Source: Bolinopsis microptera (taxonomy: Eukaryota > Ctenophora > Tentaculata > Lobata > Bolinopsidae). From it: 64,000 bases of DNA. The stretch lies in assembly GCF_026151205.1 (NCBI RefSeq), contig NC_087074.1:4462001-4526000 (forward strand), read 5' to 3'. The stretch's first letter is position 1; the number at the start of each line of letters is the position of its first letter. Under the pieces are notes generated by a model. The model made no database searches and was not told the origin of the DNA. It was given only the letters and a program-made list of their open reading frames with translations. Shown piece by piece: positions 54,897-64,000 of this stretch. The position numbers were made by a program, and so were the translations under genes.

Positions 54897-57800
54897 TCAA
54901 TCTATGTTTATAACTAAAGGATCACTCGCTTTCAGCAGAACTCTTTCCGCTGTATCATCCACAAAGTTGATTCTGTGAATGTACTTATCCATAAAGCATG
55001 CACCTTCCTCAGAGCAGGTGAACAACTGAGAAATGTAGAAAATTGGTCACAGAAGACCTAAACTTGGTCACAGAAAACTTGGTCACAGAAGACCTAAACT
55101 TGGTCACAGAAGACCTAAACTTGGTCACAGAAGACTTAAACTTGGTCACAGAAGACCTAAACTTGGTCACAGAAGACCTAAACTTGGTCACAGAAGAAGT
55201 ATTCTTAAACGCTTTTACGAAGAATTCTGGCGAACTTATAATACGCTGTTTTAAAACAAACCAATAGCAAAACAAGTAGTTGTACTGGTTTAAGATGACA
55301 TACCGTGATAGCAAGATCTGCAGCCCCAGAAGCTACAAGTGGAACCTGTACCACGTGATCAGTAACGGGTACCTCGTGACTCTCCCTTCCGTGTGTCGTG
55401 TAGTGGGTTATCTTGATGATACTAGGAGCGGAGGTGTTAAGATGCTTGGTGAAGGACAGGGAGAGTGTCAGAGATGTTGTGTGCTCCTGTGGGATTCAGG
55501 ATTAGGAGATTAGGGGGGGGGGGGGGGGGGGGGGCACTGGTAGTAGACAACTGACAACTGGGAAACATTGAAAATTCCTATTTTCATAAACTTATCTTAA
55601 ATAATAGAATACCACCTTAATTTCAAACTAACCATCAAAACAAAACAAATGTCAATCTAAGCAAAACTCAATTCGATATTGGCTGAAATAAACTTCACCT
55701 CAGTGAGGACCCAAGAGACCCCCGTACTACTGGATACCCTGGCTCGGTCGACTACTCCCACCTCCCAGCTCTCCGAGTTCTCCCCTAACTTCACTACTCT
55801 TACTGCGTGGTTGTTAGTGTCCGCTACGTACACACACCCACTTTGTGGGTCGTGGGTGAGTCCTGATGGCTCCGACAGACCTGTAGGTATACTTGTATGA
55901 GGAGCATTAAATAGAAATGTATGTTATCTTATGTTAACTTTTATGTAGACGTTAAAATTGTAAACGCTGCTAAGATGGAACAGCAATGGAGTGCAGCAAA
56001 TTTCGCAAATTAACAATTTTCTCAACTTCTTTCTTTACGGAGGAAAATATCAGAATCTAGTAAGATCATATTACCTACCAGTTATTTGAGAGCAGGTCGA
56101 AACGACGCGAGATTTGGTTTGGATTTGCTTTATCTTGTGATTGTAGGAGTCAGCTACCAGAAGAGTCTGGTTACCATGGTTACCAGTGATTGTTATTCCT
56201 ATCGGGTGTTGTAACTTGGCTGTCGTTCCTGGTAGGAGGAGGATCGTCAGTTGTACAAGAGGGAAAGTTGTTTGACTCAGATTATTTTGGAAAATTTCTC
56301 ATCTTATTGTTCAATGGACTTACTCGAACAGGCGCTCGCTAACTTTCAATTTTGTTTCCTATAAAATTGGGTGCAAATTGTTCTAATAAGTCGTAGAATT
56401 TACAAATTAAAGAAACTAACTATTTGACAATAAATTATAACAGTACCTTTTCCGTCCACATCTCCGTAAGAGAAGAGGTCGGAAGGGTCTAGGCCTCCCC
56501 CAGCCACGTTCTTCACAGCAAAAGAAGGAAGTTCCACGGATCTTACCGTGCTGCTCTCGCTGTCTGCCACATACACGAACTTACTACCGTCATAACTTAG
56601 TCCTGGCGGGGGAGATGGTTTTACATTCGGGTTTAAACAAGACTGTGGGGGGCGGGGAAGATGGTTTTACATTCGGGTTTAAACAAGACTGTGGGGGGCG
56701 GGGAAGATGGTTTTACATTCGGGTTTAAACAAGACTGTGGGGGGTGGGGGAGATGGTTTTACATTCGGGTTTAAACAAGACTGTGGGGGGGGGGGGGGGA
56801 GGGGGGGGGGGAGATGGTTTTACATTCGGGTTTAAACAAGACTGTGTGGGGAGATGGTTTTACATTCGGGTTTAAACAAGACTGTGGGGGGAGATGGTTT
56901 TACATTCGGGTTTAAACAAGACTGTGGGGGGGGGGGGGGGAGCTGGATCATCGCTGATATGATATGTATATAGGGTTTCTATTATGAGAACGGAAGTGTG
57001 ACAGTTTAGAATTTCAGTACGTGTCGAACTACAGTGCGTATACCCTCCAACATTAGAGTTTAGAGTAGAGAGAACAACATGAAACAAAGAAATTACATTC
57101 GTCGTCAAAACAAAGGGCCACTTTGTTTTAAAATGTGGTAGTTTCTTAGTTTTTATTGCGATCTATTTACACATTAAATTATCCAAATTATTTGAGACAA
57201 TGGATATAATGAGGTCGAAAGAGCAGTTTCCTTTGTCGGCATGAAAACAAAAACTTGCTCCATGTTTCATACATGAAACGTATAGTTGGATACATAAGTT
57301 TCGTTTGCTTTGTCGGTGTCCGAAAGCAACCTTATTTTACTTCAAATCAAATCCTCTTATTGTTGCTTTAATGTAACGTCCAGTCCCTAAGGGCTACGGA
57401 TCGCTAATTGATTGACGTGAAGAAATTATCATTTTGCGCGTGAAGTGATTGATTTGCTTCAGAAGTCTTAAACGTTTGATTATTTTAAGTAGAAACTGAA
57501 GGTCGATCCATCAGTGCATGACCAGCCAAATTAGTCTGAAGTCCAGCTCCCTGTTATTTGCTTAACCTTAACCGGGGCAGGAGGTAATCATAACCCTAAT
57601 TGGGGTTTAATTGTGTTAATATGTTAGGGTTATAATCACTTCCTGTAATAGGGTTATGATCACTTCCTGTGTCGGTTCTCTGCAAAAAGGGGGTCGAAGG
57701 GTCCCTACTTTATCACTTTCCTCGTTCTATTCTTAAAATTCAAAACGTAGGAGGCATCCTTAGTATTTGTAGTTCCTACTTCCACGTCACCTTCATTTTC

Positions 57801-60800
57801 CAGGTCACCCTATGTTTACATAGAGTTTCAGTGTACGTGCGTGTTGGTATTATATGTTTATTATATTTTAGCACATCAGTATTTGCTGCATCGAGATATA
57901 AATCAATAGTACTGTCAACAGCTAAAAATATCAAAATTTGTTGTCTATTATTTCTTGAATCTTCATTCCAAGACAAAATGGAATGTCCGTATGGAAGGAA
58001 GTTTAGCAGTACTCAACAGTCAACTTCGGTGTACGCTTTCTAATGATTCATATATTAAGACGCAATGAAACTACCGGACCACGATGTCCGGTAAATCCTC
58101 AATAAATCCTCAGTAAATGTATTTGTTTTTTGAATTTTCAACAACATTGGTAGCTTCTTTGATTTGTCCTACAATATTTCCTACCAGAGGGTTGAGCGAA
58201 GGAGGCTTTGTGAGGGTAAGAGTTGTTCTTGTTAGCTTCGTCCCCACTGCCAGCCAGTCTCCACGTAGTAGAGGCTTTATATTCAGTATTCTTACCTGAC
58301 CAGGGTTCGTGTTAAATGTTAAGATTATATCTGGTCGTCAGAACCGGTTGGAAAAACAAAAACAAAAGTCGGTCCTTTCTACTTAGGCATTTACTCAGGT
58401 ATTTGTTAACCAATGAATGATTTGAACTTCCTGCATTCTTTCCTGTTGACATTTTAGAATTATTATTGGGATAATGAATCATTTATGGACATTCTATCCT
58501 ATTTAGTGGCAGTCGATGGGAAGCACAGTTTTGTAATATAGCTACATAATGAAGTTATGAAATCGTAAATTGTTTGAGTAAAGGAAAGGAGGATACATTA
58601 TCACAATAATAATACTATCTGAAATGTTAACAGGAAAGAATGCAGGAAGTTCAACTCATTCGTAATGATAAGATAATTTGAACTAACAGACAGAGGCGAT
58701 ACATAAGTGCGGTGGGTGCGGAATTGACCAAATACCGCATTTTTTACACATCATCCGTTATTCGTTCTAGCAGATCTAGATTTGAGGTTATTTATTTATT
58801 TATTATACACAGAACCAGTGGCTACACAAGATTAAATTGCAAAGTTATTGGATACATCATTGCCCATTTGTTTGTTAAACATTCTATGAGGGCAATTCTA
58901 AAGATTTATACATCCTTGCCCATTTGTTTGTTAAACCTTCTATGAAGCAATTCTAAAGATTTATACATCTTTTACACATTGTGGGTAAAAGCTTAATTTG
59001 TTGCTAACTACAATGTCTAATTGTGACGTGCTTAAGTGACTCAATTTGAATCTGTTAGGAGTGTGATGAACACGAGTTGTTGATCTGCAGTCAGGCTTAT
59101 CTGTTGTTGTTATAAGTTGCCGCGTTATCAGCTCGACACACCATACTATTGATAATGGACACTCTAGGTTTTCACGGAACTCTGTGAGCGACATCGTATG
59201 ATACATTATATGTTCGGCGCGCGTACATCCTGGGTTTGGACAAGATATGCCCGCTCAATAAATGCAATAGATTTGTAGTGTTGTAATAAGTTTAAAATTA
59301 AAATTTGTTGTTTTTTGTTTTTTTATGTGCGTCCTCGTCGGACGCATCAGATTAATTATTACATTGCACATCAGATTTAAATATGATACGGTCATATTTC
59401 GAGTCTGTCTCCATTGGATTCAGCTGTATACACTCACTCTTTATACACTCACTCTATATACACTTTTATAAGTATTACTAAATAATAATTCTCTAGGAAA
59501 AGAATAAAATGGATTCTTCCGATGACGAAGCGGTCCAAGGAACGAACTTCACCTCTGATGTCAACAAGTACACAAAGCTAGGAGAGAAGAAAATCCAAAG
59601 ACTCAGAAACCTGGATTTGTTCGTGCTGGACAATACGATGAGGGAAACGACAGTTGGTTCCCTCCGTGGTCACACTCTGGAGAACAAGAAACTTATCTAC
59701 GAAGAGGTAAAGAAGTGCAAATTTCAATATTTCGTGATAGAGTCCTTCAACCACGAAAACAGGGTGGGGGATGTCCTGTTGAAGGAGCTAATCGAGAAAG
59801 GAGAGGATATGTCCTATGCTGTCGGATTCTCGGAGGTTTGGGAGAGTATAGTTGAGAAGGTGCCTCAGGACGAGCCTATTCCGATTGGAATGCGGAAGTG
59901 CAAAGAGTACGGTGTAAAGCACGTGATATTCGAAATCGATCTGATGTACTACAAAGTGGATTACGAGACGTTTAACATGACTGAAGTCTGTAAGATGGTG
60001 GGGAACCGAATCAGATGGATGAGAGAAAACGTGGCCAAGGATTCAAAGATGTTTTTCAACTTGAGAGATTTTGGGGATACGATGACAAATCACCCTGACC
60101 GAATCTGGAAGCTGACAAACTTCCTTGCAAGTCTTCCAGCGGAGGAGAGGATCGCTGGAATAGCCTTCGAAGACGTGGGAAAGTACCACAAGGATCTGCT
60201 AGGAGGCTGGACAAAGGCGGTGAGGAAAGAGATGCAGAGGTGCGGGTGGAAGGACGGCGAGCTGATATTCCACCAGCACGAACAGTGGGGTACAATGCAT
60301 GGTGACGTACTGGAGGTGTTGGCGATGGGAGCCACCGGAGTGTGGTGTGGGTTGTGTGCAGAGGGTGCCGCAATGGGACACGCTGACTCCTGCACTACCA
60401 TACTCAATCTCATAAGACTTGGAAACAAGAAGGTGCTGAAGAAGTTCAACTGCAAGCATCTCCGGGATGCTGCTATAAACGTGACGAAGATTGTGACGGG
60501 GCTTCCACCATCTCCAAGACAGCCAATTTACGGTGAACGAGCCATAGACATGGTTTTCGGATTTGTCTTCTCAGGGGTAGCGGATGATGCTTCTATTTAC
60601 ACTGACGGGTTTGACTTGGCTGAATTCTTGGGGCTTGAAAAAACTATACGGATATCGAACATGGCCAACCCACCAATGATTTTGGAGAAGTTGAAAGTAA
60701 CATTCGGTGAGGATCCTCAGTTCACGATGAAGATGGCAGAGGATATGAAAGACCAGATACTAGAAAACACAGTAGACGAGAAACGTAAAGAGGAGTACAA

Positions 60801-63800
60801 CAGTCAAGCTGGACTAGCCATGTTGTTCGACCAGGCAGGTGGCCAACTTACCAAAATCATGTCTGACATTATAATCGAATCCACCAATAACACCCTACAT
60901 ATAAACGACATAATAGCACAGATCAAGGAGGATTGGGAGGTCTGGGATGTTAAGGACGGAGTTAAAGACAACCAGATTACCTTCGATCACTTCTACAAAG
61001 GGTTCATGGCGCCCTATTTCGGTTGCTACACATGTGAGGATAGCCAGGTAGCTCTGGGATGTCTGGACATAGACACTGACGGGAATATAGATTGGTTTGA
61101 GTTCAGAACATTCTTAGTGTGGGCTGGTAGGCAGTATCCTGGAACTAAAGATAAGCAGGAGTTACTGGACCATGCCTTCCGTCACGGACTAATTCCGGCC
61201 ATGAAGGATGAGCTGGATAAAAAGAGGGAGGAAAAAAGAATAGCTAATGGTAAGTGACCATGCGTGAAAAACTGTTATAATAAATAAATGTAAATCAGAG
61301 TTACTAAAGTTTAATTGCATTTGATTTTGACTTTTGAATTTCGTTGAGTGGAAAACTGTGACTCAGATACTAAACATTTTATTTTTGGAACATTTTGTAT
61401 ATTTTTGGATTAATCTTAGGAGAAGGTTTTGTGTTGTATAAAATTTATGTATAACTCATTGAGACTAGGCTTCAGCCACACTTTCAACAGTTACGTAGCG
61501 GTATTTGCTTAAAGAGTGCTCTGGACACCTATTTGGACTTACTACTTTACTTCTTAATTAATATTAATAAAAGCGTGTTTCATTTGTAACCACAACAGTC
61601 AACAGGGAAATAAATTTCACAGGTGGAAAATAAATTTTGAAACGTAGTTCATAAACCAGTTAGTAATTATAACTGTTGATATAAACTGTAAATATAAACT
61701 GTAAATATAAACTGTAAATATAAACTGTAAATATAAACTGTAAATATAAACTGTAAATATAAACTGTAAATATAAACTGTAAATATAAACTGTAAATATA
61801 AACTGTAAACATAAACTGTAACTGTAAATATAAACTGTAAATATAAACTGTAAATATAAACTGTAAATATAAACTGTAAATATAAGCTGTAAATATAAAC
61901 TGTAAATATAAACTGTAAATATAAACTGTTAATATAAACTGTAAATATAAACTGTAAATATAAACTGTAAATATAAACTGTAAATATAAACTGTAAATAT
62001 AAACTGTAAATATAAACTGTAGATATAAACTGTAACTGTAAATATAAACTGTAAACTGTAAATATAAACTGTAAATATAAACTGTAAATATAAACTGTAG
62101 ATATAAACTGTAACTGTAAATATAAACTGTTGACTGTTTATACCTCTGTGGGTGATAGAAACATCAGTGAGCGCGTAGCCCCATATCTGATGGGTACCCG
62201 CCATTGCTATCATCAGCAGGTTTCCATGACAACCAGTCACACTCTGAAGAGGAATCAGCTCTATATCCCAGGGACTGCTTATCTCTTGTTCAGGACCTAG
62301 CGAGAATTAGTTGTCAAGAAGCGCTGTTTCAAGGTTCTGGAATGAGATGTGTATTCGTTATCAGTCGCTATAGTTCTACTAATACAGGGTGGGCCAAAAG
62401 TCAGTACCCATACGTTGGCCTTTATAGCTCAGTCACTGAGTGCCCAATTTAAATACTTCTTTCTGGTATGAGTTAGTACCACCACTGGTTCGAGGAATTT
62501 GTCAACTCGAAAAATATTCGCGTTCATTTTTTTCAAATGGAGGTTCATTTTCACATTTATTTGATAGTTTGGATAGTCGGATCAAGCTAAATGTTATTGA
62601 ATTGTGTTTGGCCATTCGAATTACGTTTGTCCTGAAAGAATTAGAACTGTAGCTTCTCAGATGACCGAGATATGAAGCATAACGAGTTTATTCATTACGT
62701 GTGATCAGGTGATTGGTTTACCTAATCACGTGATAAGGTCCCCCGTTAACTACCCCGTTAAACATTATGGGAATTGTTAAGGGTGCCCAATTAAGGTGTC
62801 GTGTCACGGTGTCACATAATCACCCAGTCAATTTTGTTAACGAGATACAGAAAATGCTTGATAACTTCGTCATTTCTAATCCGTTTTGCCTCATGTTTTC
62901 AGATCATATGCAACATTTGATAATCTACCGTCTCTGAAAAAATTAGGCGTTCAGCATGTTCAGAGAAAACAATATAGGTGTTTTAATATTGAATGGGCTT
63001 GGTCTAAAATATTCGAATTTTCAAATTTTGACGACGGAATCCTCGAACCAGTAAATACAGTATGCCATCTGCAAAGCAACAGCTCTCAAATATAAAACAC
63101 GGCGGAGCTGTTAAGGCCAACGTATGGGTACTGACTTTTGGCCCACCCTGTAGTAAACTGGAAAACTCCAATTATTATTTAATATTTAAATCGAACTTTA
63201 CACAAACCTAAAGTAGTCAACAATAAAGATCTGATAAGTCTACAACAACATCAGTAAAACGTATTAAACTCCATATCTCCTAAACAAACAATGTCCGCAC
63301 AATGAAACATACCAACTTTTCCTCCCTGGAGATCGTGTCCCTGGTTACCAGTCCCACAGACCACCTCCAACACCCCCCTCTCCAGCTCCATCCTCACTAC
63401 CCGGTGGTTGTTAGTGTCACACACGTACACCCACTCCTCGTAAACCAGTAATCCCTGGGGACTGTTCAGGGTGGGGGACTCTGGGGAGGGGTACTTGTGC
63501 AGTATCTCACCACTACTGTTCGTCTGGTGGGGTGGGATCAGGTTATGTGGTAACTAGGTGGTAACTAGGTGGTAACGGAGTAGTAACTAAGTAGTAACGA
63601 AGTGGTAACTAGGTGGTAACTAGGTGGTAACGGAGTTGTAACTATGTGGTAACTTGGTGGTGACTTAGTGGCGACCAGGTGGTAACTAAGTGGTAACAGA
63701 GTAGTAACTAAGTAGTAACGAAGTGGTAACTAGGTGGTAACTAGGAGGTAACTAGGTGGTAACTAAGTGGTAACAGAGTAGTAACTAAGTAGTAACTAAG

Positions 63801-64000
63801 TGGTAACTAGGTGGTAACTAACCTGTAGAACACGATTGTTAGCAGTATCGGAGATAAAGAGAGTGTTGCTGTCAGAGTGATAGAATATCTTTCCGGGGTA
63901 ACTCAGTGTCTTCTTCTTCGAGTTTAAACCCTGAGATATTGAAAATGTATAGCTTAAATCGCAATTAGATAATCCCATTTAGTTACCATAGATACCACAT
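54897..64000 (-). CDS. NHLRC2: NHL repeat-containing protein 2, partial (C-terminal part)
   Basis: Eight exons in consistent phase: 63823-63930, 63313-63523, 62144-62284, 56447-56602, 56079-56228, 55699-55880, 55304-55486 and 54897-55025 (stop TGA), together 419 residues. The N-terminal thioredoxin-like domain lies beyond the right edge. The beta-propeller blades show the family repeats [40 protein letters not shown] with VVCGTGNQG, and [14 protein letters not shown] with [13 protein letters not shown] (the hallmark A-M-A-G-x-H-Q-I-W). They continue with [30 protein letters not shown] with [14 protein letters not shown], and [22 protein letters not shown]-terminal beta-sandwich and a Cys-containing tail follow ([10 protein letters not shown]). 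Human NHLRC2 is essential and linked to fibrosis with neurodegeneration; its biochemical role is unsettled. Its largest intron (56603-62143) houses a separate plus-strand gene, and four introns carry minisatellites. Confidence 0.93.
55042..55200. repeat. 21-bp minisatellite in NHLRC2 last intron
   Basis: About seven copies of ACTTGGTCACAGAAGACCTAA start about 17 bases from the acceptor of the last exon. Because 21 is a multiple of three it reads as LVTEDLN repeats on the plus strand; this is an artefact of the intron, not a protein. Confidence 0.93.
55512..55536. repeat. Poly-G tract in NHLRC2 intron
   Basis: About 20 consecutive G on the plus strand (C on the gene strand), 25 bases upstream of the acceptor of exon 55304-55486, where it would serve as the pyrimidine tract. 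Confidence 0.85.
56612..56940. repeat. 46-bp minisatellite with G-runs, ~7 units
   Basis: Unit GATGGTTTTACATTCGGGTT plus TAAACAAGACTGTGGGGGG and a variable G-run. It starts about 10 bases from the acceptor of exon 56447-56602. The last units have lost part of the G-rich segment, and one has an expanded run of G interrupted by A. Confidence 0.93.
56941..59508. other. Intron sequence, no gene; small inverted-repeat element
   Basis: Left half of the large NHLRC2 intron. At 58427-58656 inverted arms TTGAACTTCCTGCATTCTTT and AAAGAATGCAGGAAGTTCAA border a 230-bp MITE-like block; no clear target duplication is seen. At 58860-58965 a 65-bp segment containing GCCCATTTGTTTGTTAAAC is tandemly duplicated. 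An acceptor (TTCTCTAG) just before 59497 implies a 5' UTR exon of the nested gene somewhere in this region. Confidence 0.5.
59509..61257 (+). CDS. DRE-TIM (HMG-CoA lyase-like) metallolyase with EF-hand
   Basis: A single 582-residue coding exon after an acceptor (AATTCTCTAG) in the 5' UTR. Residues about 30-350 form a TIM-barrel of the HMGL/isopropylmalate-synthase type: [16 protein letters not shown] carries the D-x-x-x-R-E signature (Asp41, Arg45, Glu46), and [15 protein letters not shown] carries the metal-binding H-x-H (His255, His257). These suggest a divalent-metal lyase or condensing enzyme acting on acyl-CoA or 2-oxoacid substrates; the substrate is unknown. Residues about 435-545 form an EF-hand-type module with one good loop, [12 protein letters not shown] (520-531), and a degenerate partner near [13 protein letters not shown]. 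The product ends at GK after a charged helix. There is no signal peptide or obvious mitochondrial presequence. The gene lies inside an NHLRC2 intron, on the opposite strand. Domain calls are by motif, so exact relatives are unverified. Confidence 0.82.
   Translation: MDSSDDEAVQGTNFTSDVNKYTKLGEKKIQRLRNLDLFVLDNTMRETTVGSLRGHTLENKKLIYEEVKKCKFQYFVIESFNHENRVGDVLLKELIEKGEDMSYAVGFSEVWESIVEKVPQDEPIPIGMRKCKEYGVKHVIFEIDLMYYKVDYETFNMTEVCKMVGNRIRWMRENVAKDSKMFFNLRDFGDTMTNHPDRIWKLTNFLASLPAEERIAGIAFEDVGKYHKDLLGGWTKAVRKEMQRCGWKDGELIFHQHEQWGTMHGDVLEVLAMGATGVWCGLCAEGAAMGHADSCTTILNLIRLGNKKVLKKFNCKHLRDAAINVTKIVTGLPPSPRQPIYGERAIDMVFGFVFSGVADDASIYTDGFDLAEFLGLEKTIRISNMANPPMILEKLKVTFGEDPQFTMKMAEDMKDQILENTVDEKRKEEYNSQAGLAMLFDQAGGQLTKIMSDIIIESTNNTLHINDIIAQIKEDWEVWDVKDGVKDNQITFDHFYKGFMAPYFGCYTCEDSQVALGCLDIDTDGNIDWFEFRTFLVWAGRQYPGTKDKQELLDHAFRHGLIPAMKDELDKKREEKRIANGK
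61258..61667. other. 3' flank of the nested metallolyase gene
   Basis: Probable 3' UTR (AATAAATG at about 61281) and intron DNA before the 13-bp array. Nothing else is recognised. Confidence 0.4.
61668..62135 (-). repeat. 13-bp minisatellite (AAATATAAACTGT)n, ~35 units
   Basis: The array runs to within about ten bases of the donor of NHLRC2 exon 62144-62284 (GTATAAAC). On the gene strand each unit reads TTTATATTTACAG, which itself resembles a 3' splice site. A few shorter units (AACTGTAACTGT) break the periodicity. The 1.5-fold frames across it are artefacts. Confidence 0.95.
62385..63150. mobile_element. Mariner-type MITE, copy 2, 766 bp
   Basis: TA-flanked, with ends CAGGGTGGGCCAAAAGTCAG and the exact complement CTGACTTTTGGCCCACCCTG. 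The inverted similarity continues through CCCATACGTTGGCC. The interior has no transposase. It lies in the NHLRC2 intron between exons 62144 and 63313 and is the better preserved of two copies. Confidence 0.88.
63538..63822 (-). repeat. 11-bp minisatellite (GTGGTAACTAG)n spanning an intron
   Basis: About 25 units of GTGGTAACTAG/A fill practically the whole 299-bp intron between NHLRC2 exons 63823-63930 and 63313-63523. On the gene strand the donor reads CAG-GTTAGTTACC and merges directly into the array. Confidence 0.93.

Noticed and set aside
55043-55314. Open frames on both strands encoding LVTEDLN or SVTKFRS repeats
   Set aside because: They come from a 21-bp minisatellite whose period is a multiple of three, lying in an NHLRC2 intron; there are no coding signals around it.
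58427-58656. TIR element with a definable superfamily
   Set aside because: The 20-30-bp arms are clear but I could not find a convincing target duplication, so no superfamily is assigned.
61929-62240. Open frame of FIYSLY repeats reading into an NHLRC2 exon
   Set aside because: The repeat part is the 13-bp minisatellite; only the portion from 62144 upward is exon.

Overview
This window is nuclear DNA from an invertebrate animal. The genes are split by GT-AG introns, many only 60-400 bp long. The DNA is AT-rich with scattered poly-G/poly-C runs and minisatellites, and about half of it is transposon-derived. Conserved metazoan genes (TBC1D7, ZFYVE19/ANCHR, GINS3, NHLRC2) and an ApeC-type secreted protein fit a marine invertebrate, perhaps a cnidarian or another early-branching lineage. 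I cannot name the species.

Layout. 1-5.4 kb: a Penelope-like retroelement and short poly-G MITEs. 5.4-11.7 kb: a compact minus-strand cluster of a C2H2 zinc-finger gene, TBC1D7 (4 exons) and ZFYVE19 (8 exons). 12-25.1 kb: a nest of transposons. One LINE is split by a second LINE, which is split by an apparently intact 6.2-kb hAT element with a spliced 838-codon transposase. The first LINE is also split by a decayed 5.1-kb hAT, which itself holds a decayed mariner. 25-32.7 kb: hAT and mariner MITEs, a LINE scrap, a small two-exon gene and a 1.65-kb long-TIR element with a 9-bp target duplication. 32.8-42.9 kb: plus-strand genes, namely a small unknown gene, GINS3, and a 195-aa unknown gene whose large intron holds a nested ApeC gene and several satellite arrays. 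43-49.2 kb: MITEs, one of which has swallowed a CR1/L2-like LINE with an intact 1022-aa ORF. 49.7-54.5 kb: a monofunctional orotate phosphoribosyltransferase with a restriction-like-endonuclease LINE in an intron. 54.9-64 kb: the C-terminal 419 codons of NHLRC2, with a DRE-TIM metallolyase plus EF-hand gene nested in one intron.

Most host genes were rebuilt by joining exons whose splice phases agree and whose products match known families, because continuous ORFs show only fragments. Their roles are unrelated housekeeping ones: TSC-Rheb signalling, abscission checkpoint, replicative helicase, pyrimidine synthesis. No operon-like logic is seen. The most unusual features are the nested hAT system, seven or so minisatellites that touch splice sites and sometimes copy them, a LINE flanked by 225-bp direct repeats, and the unfused OPRT gene.
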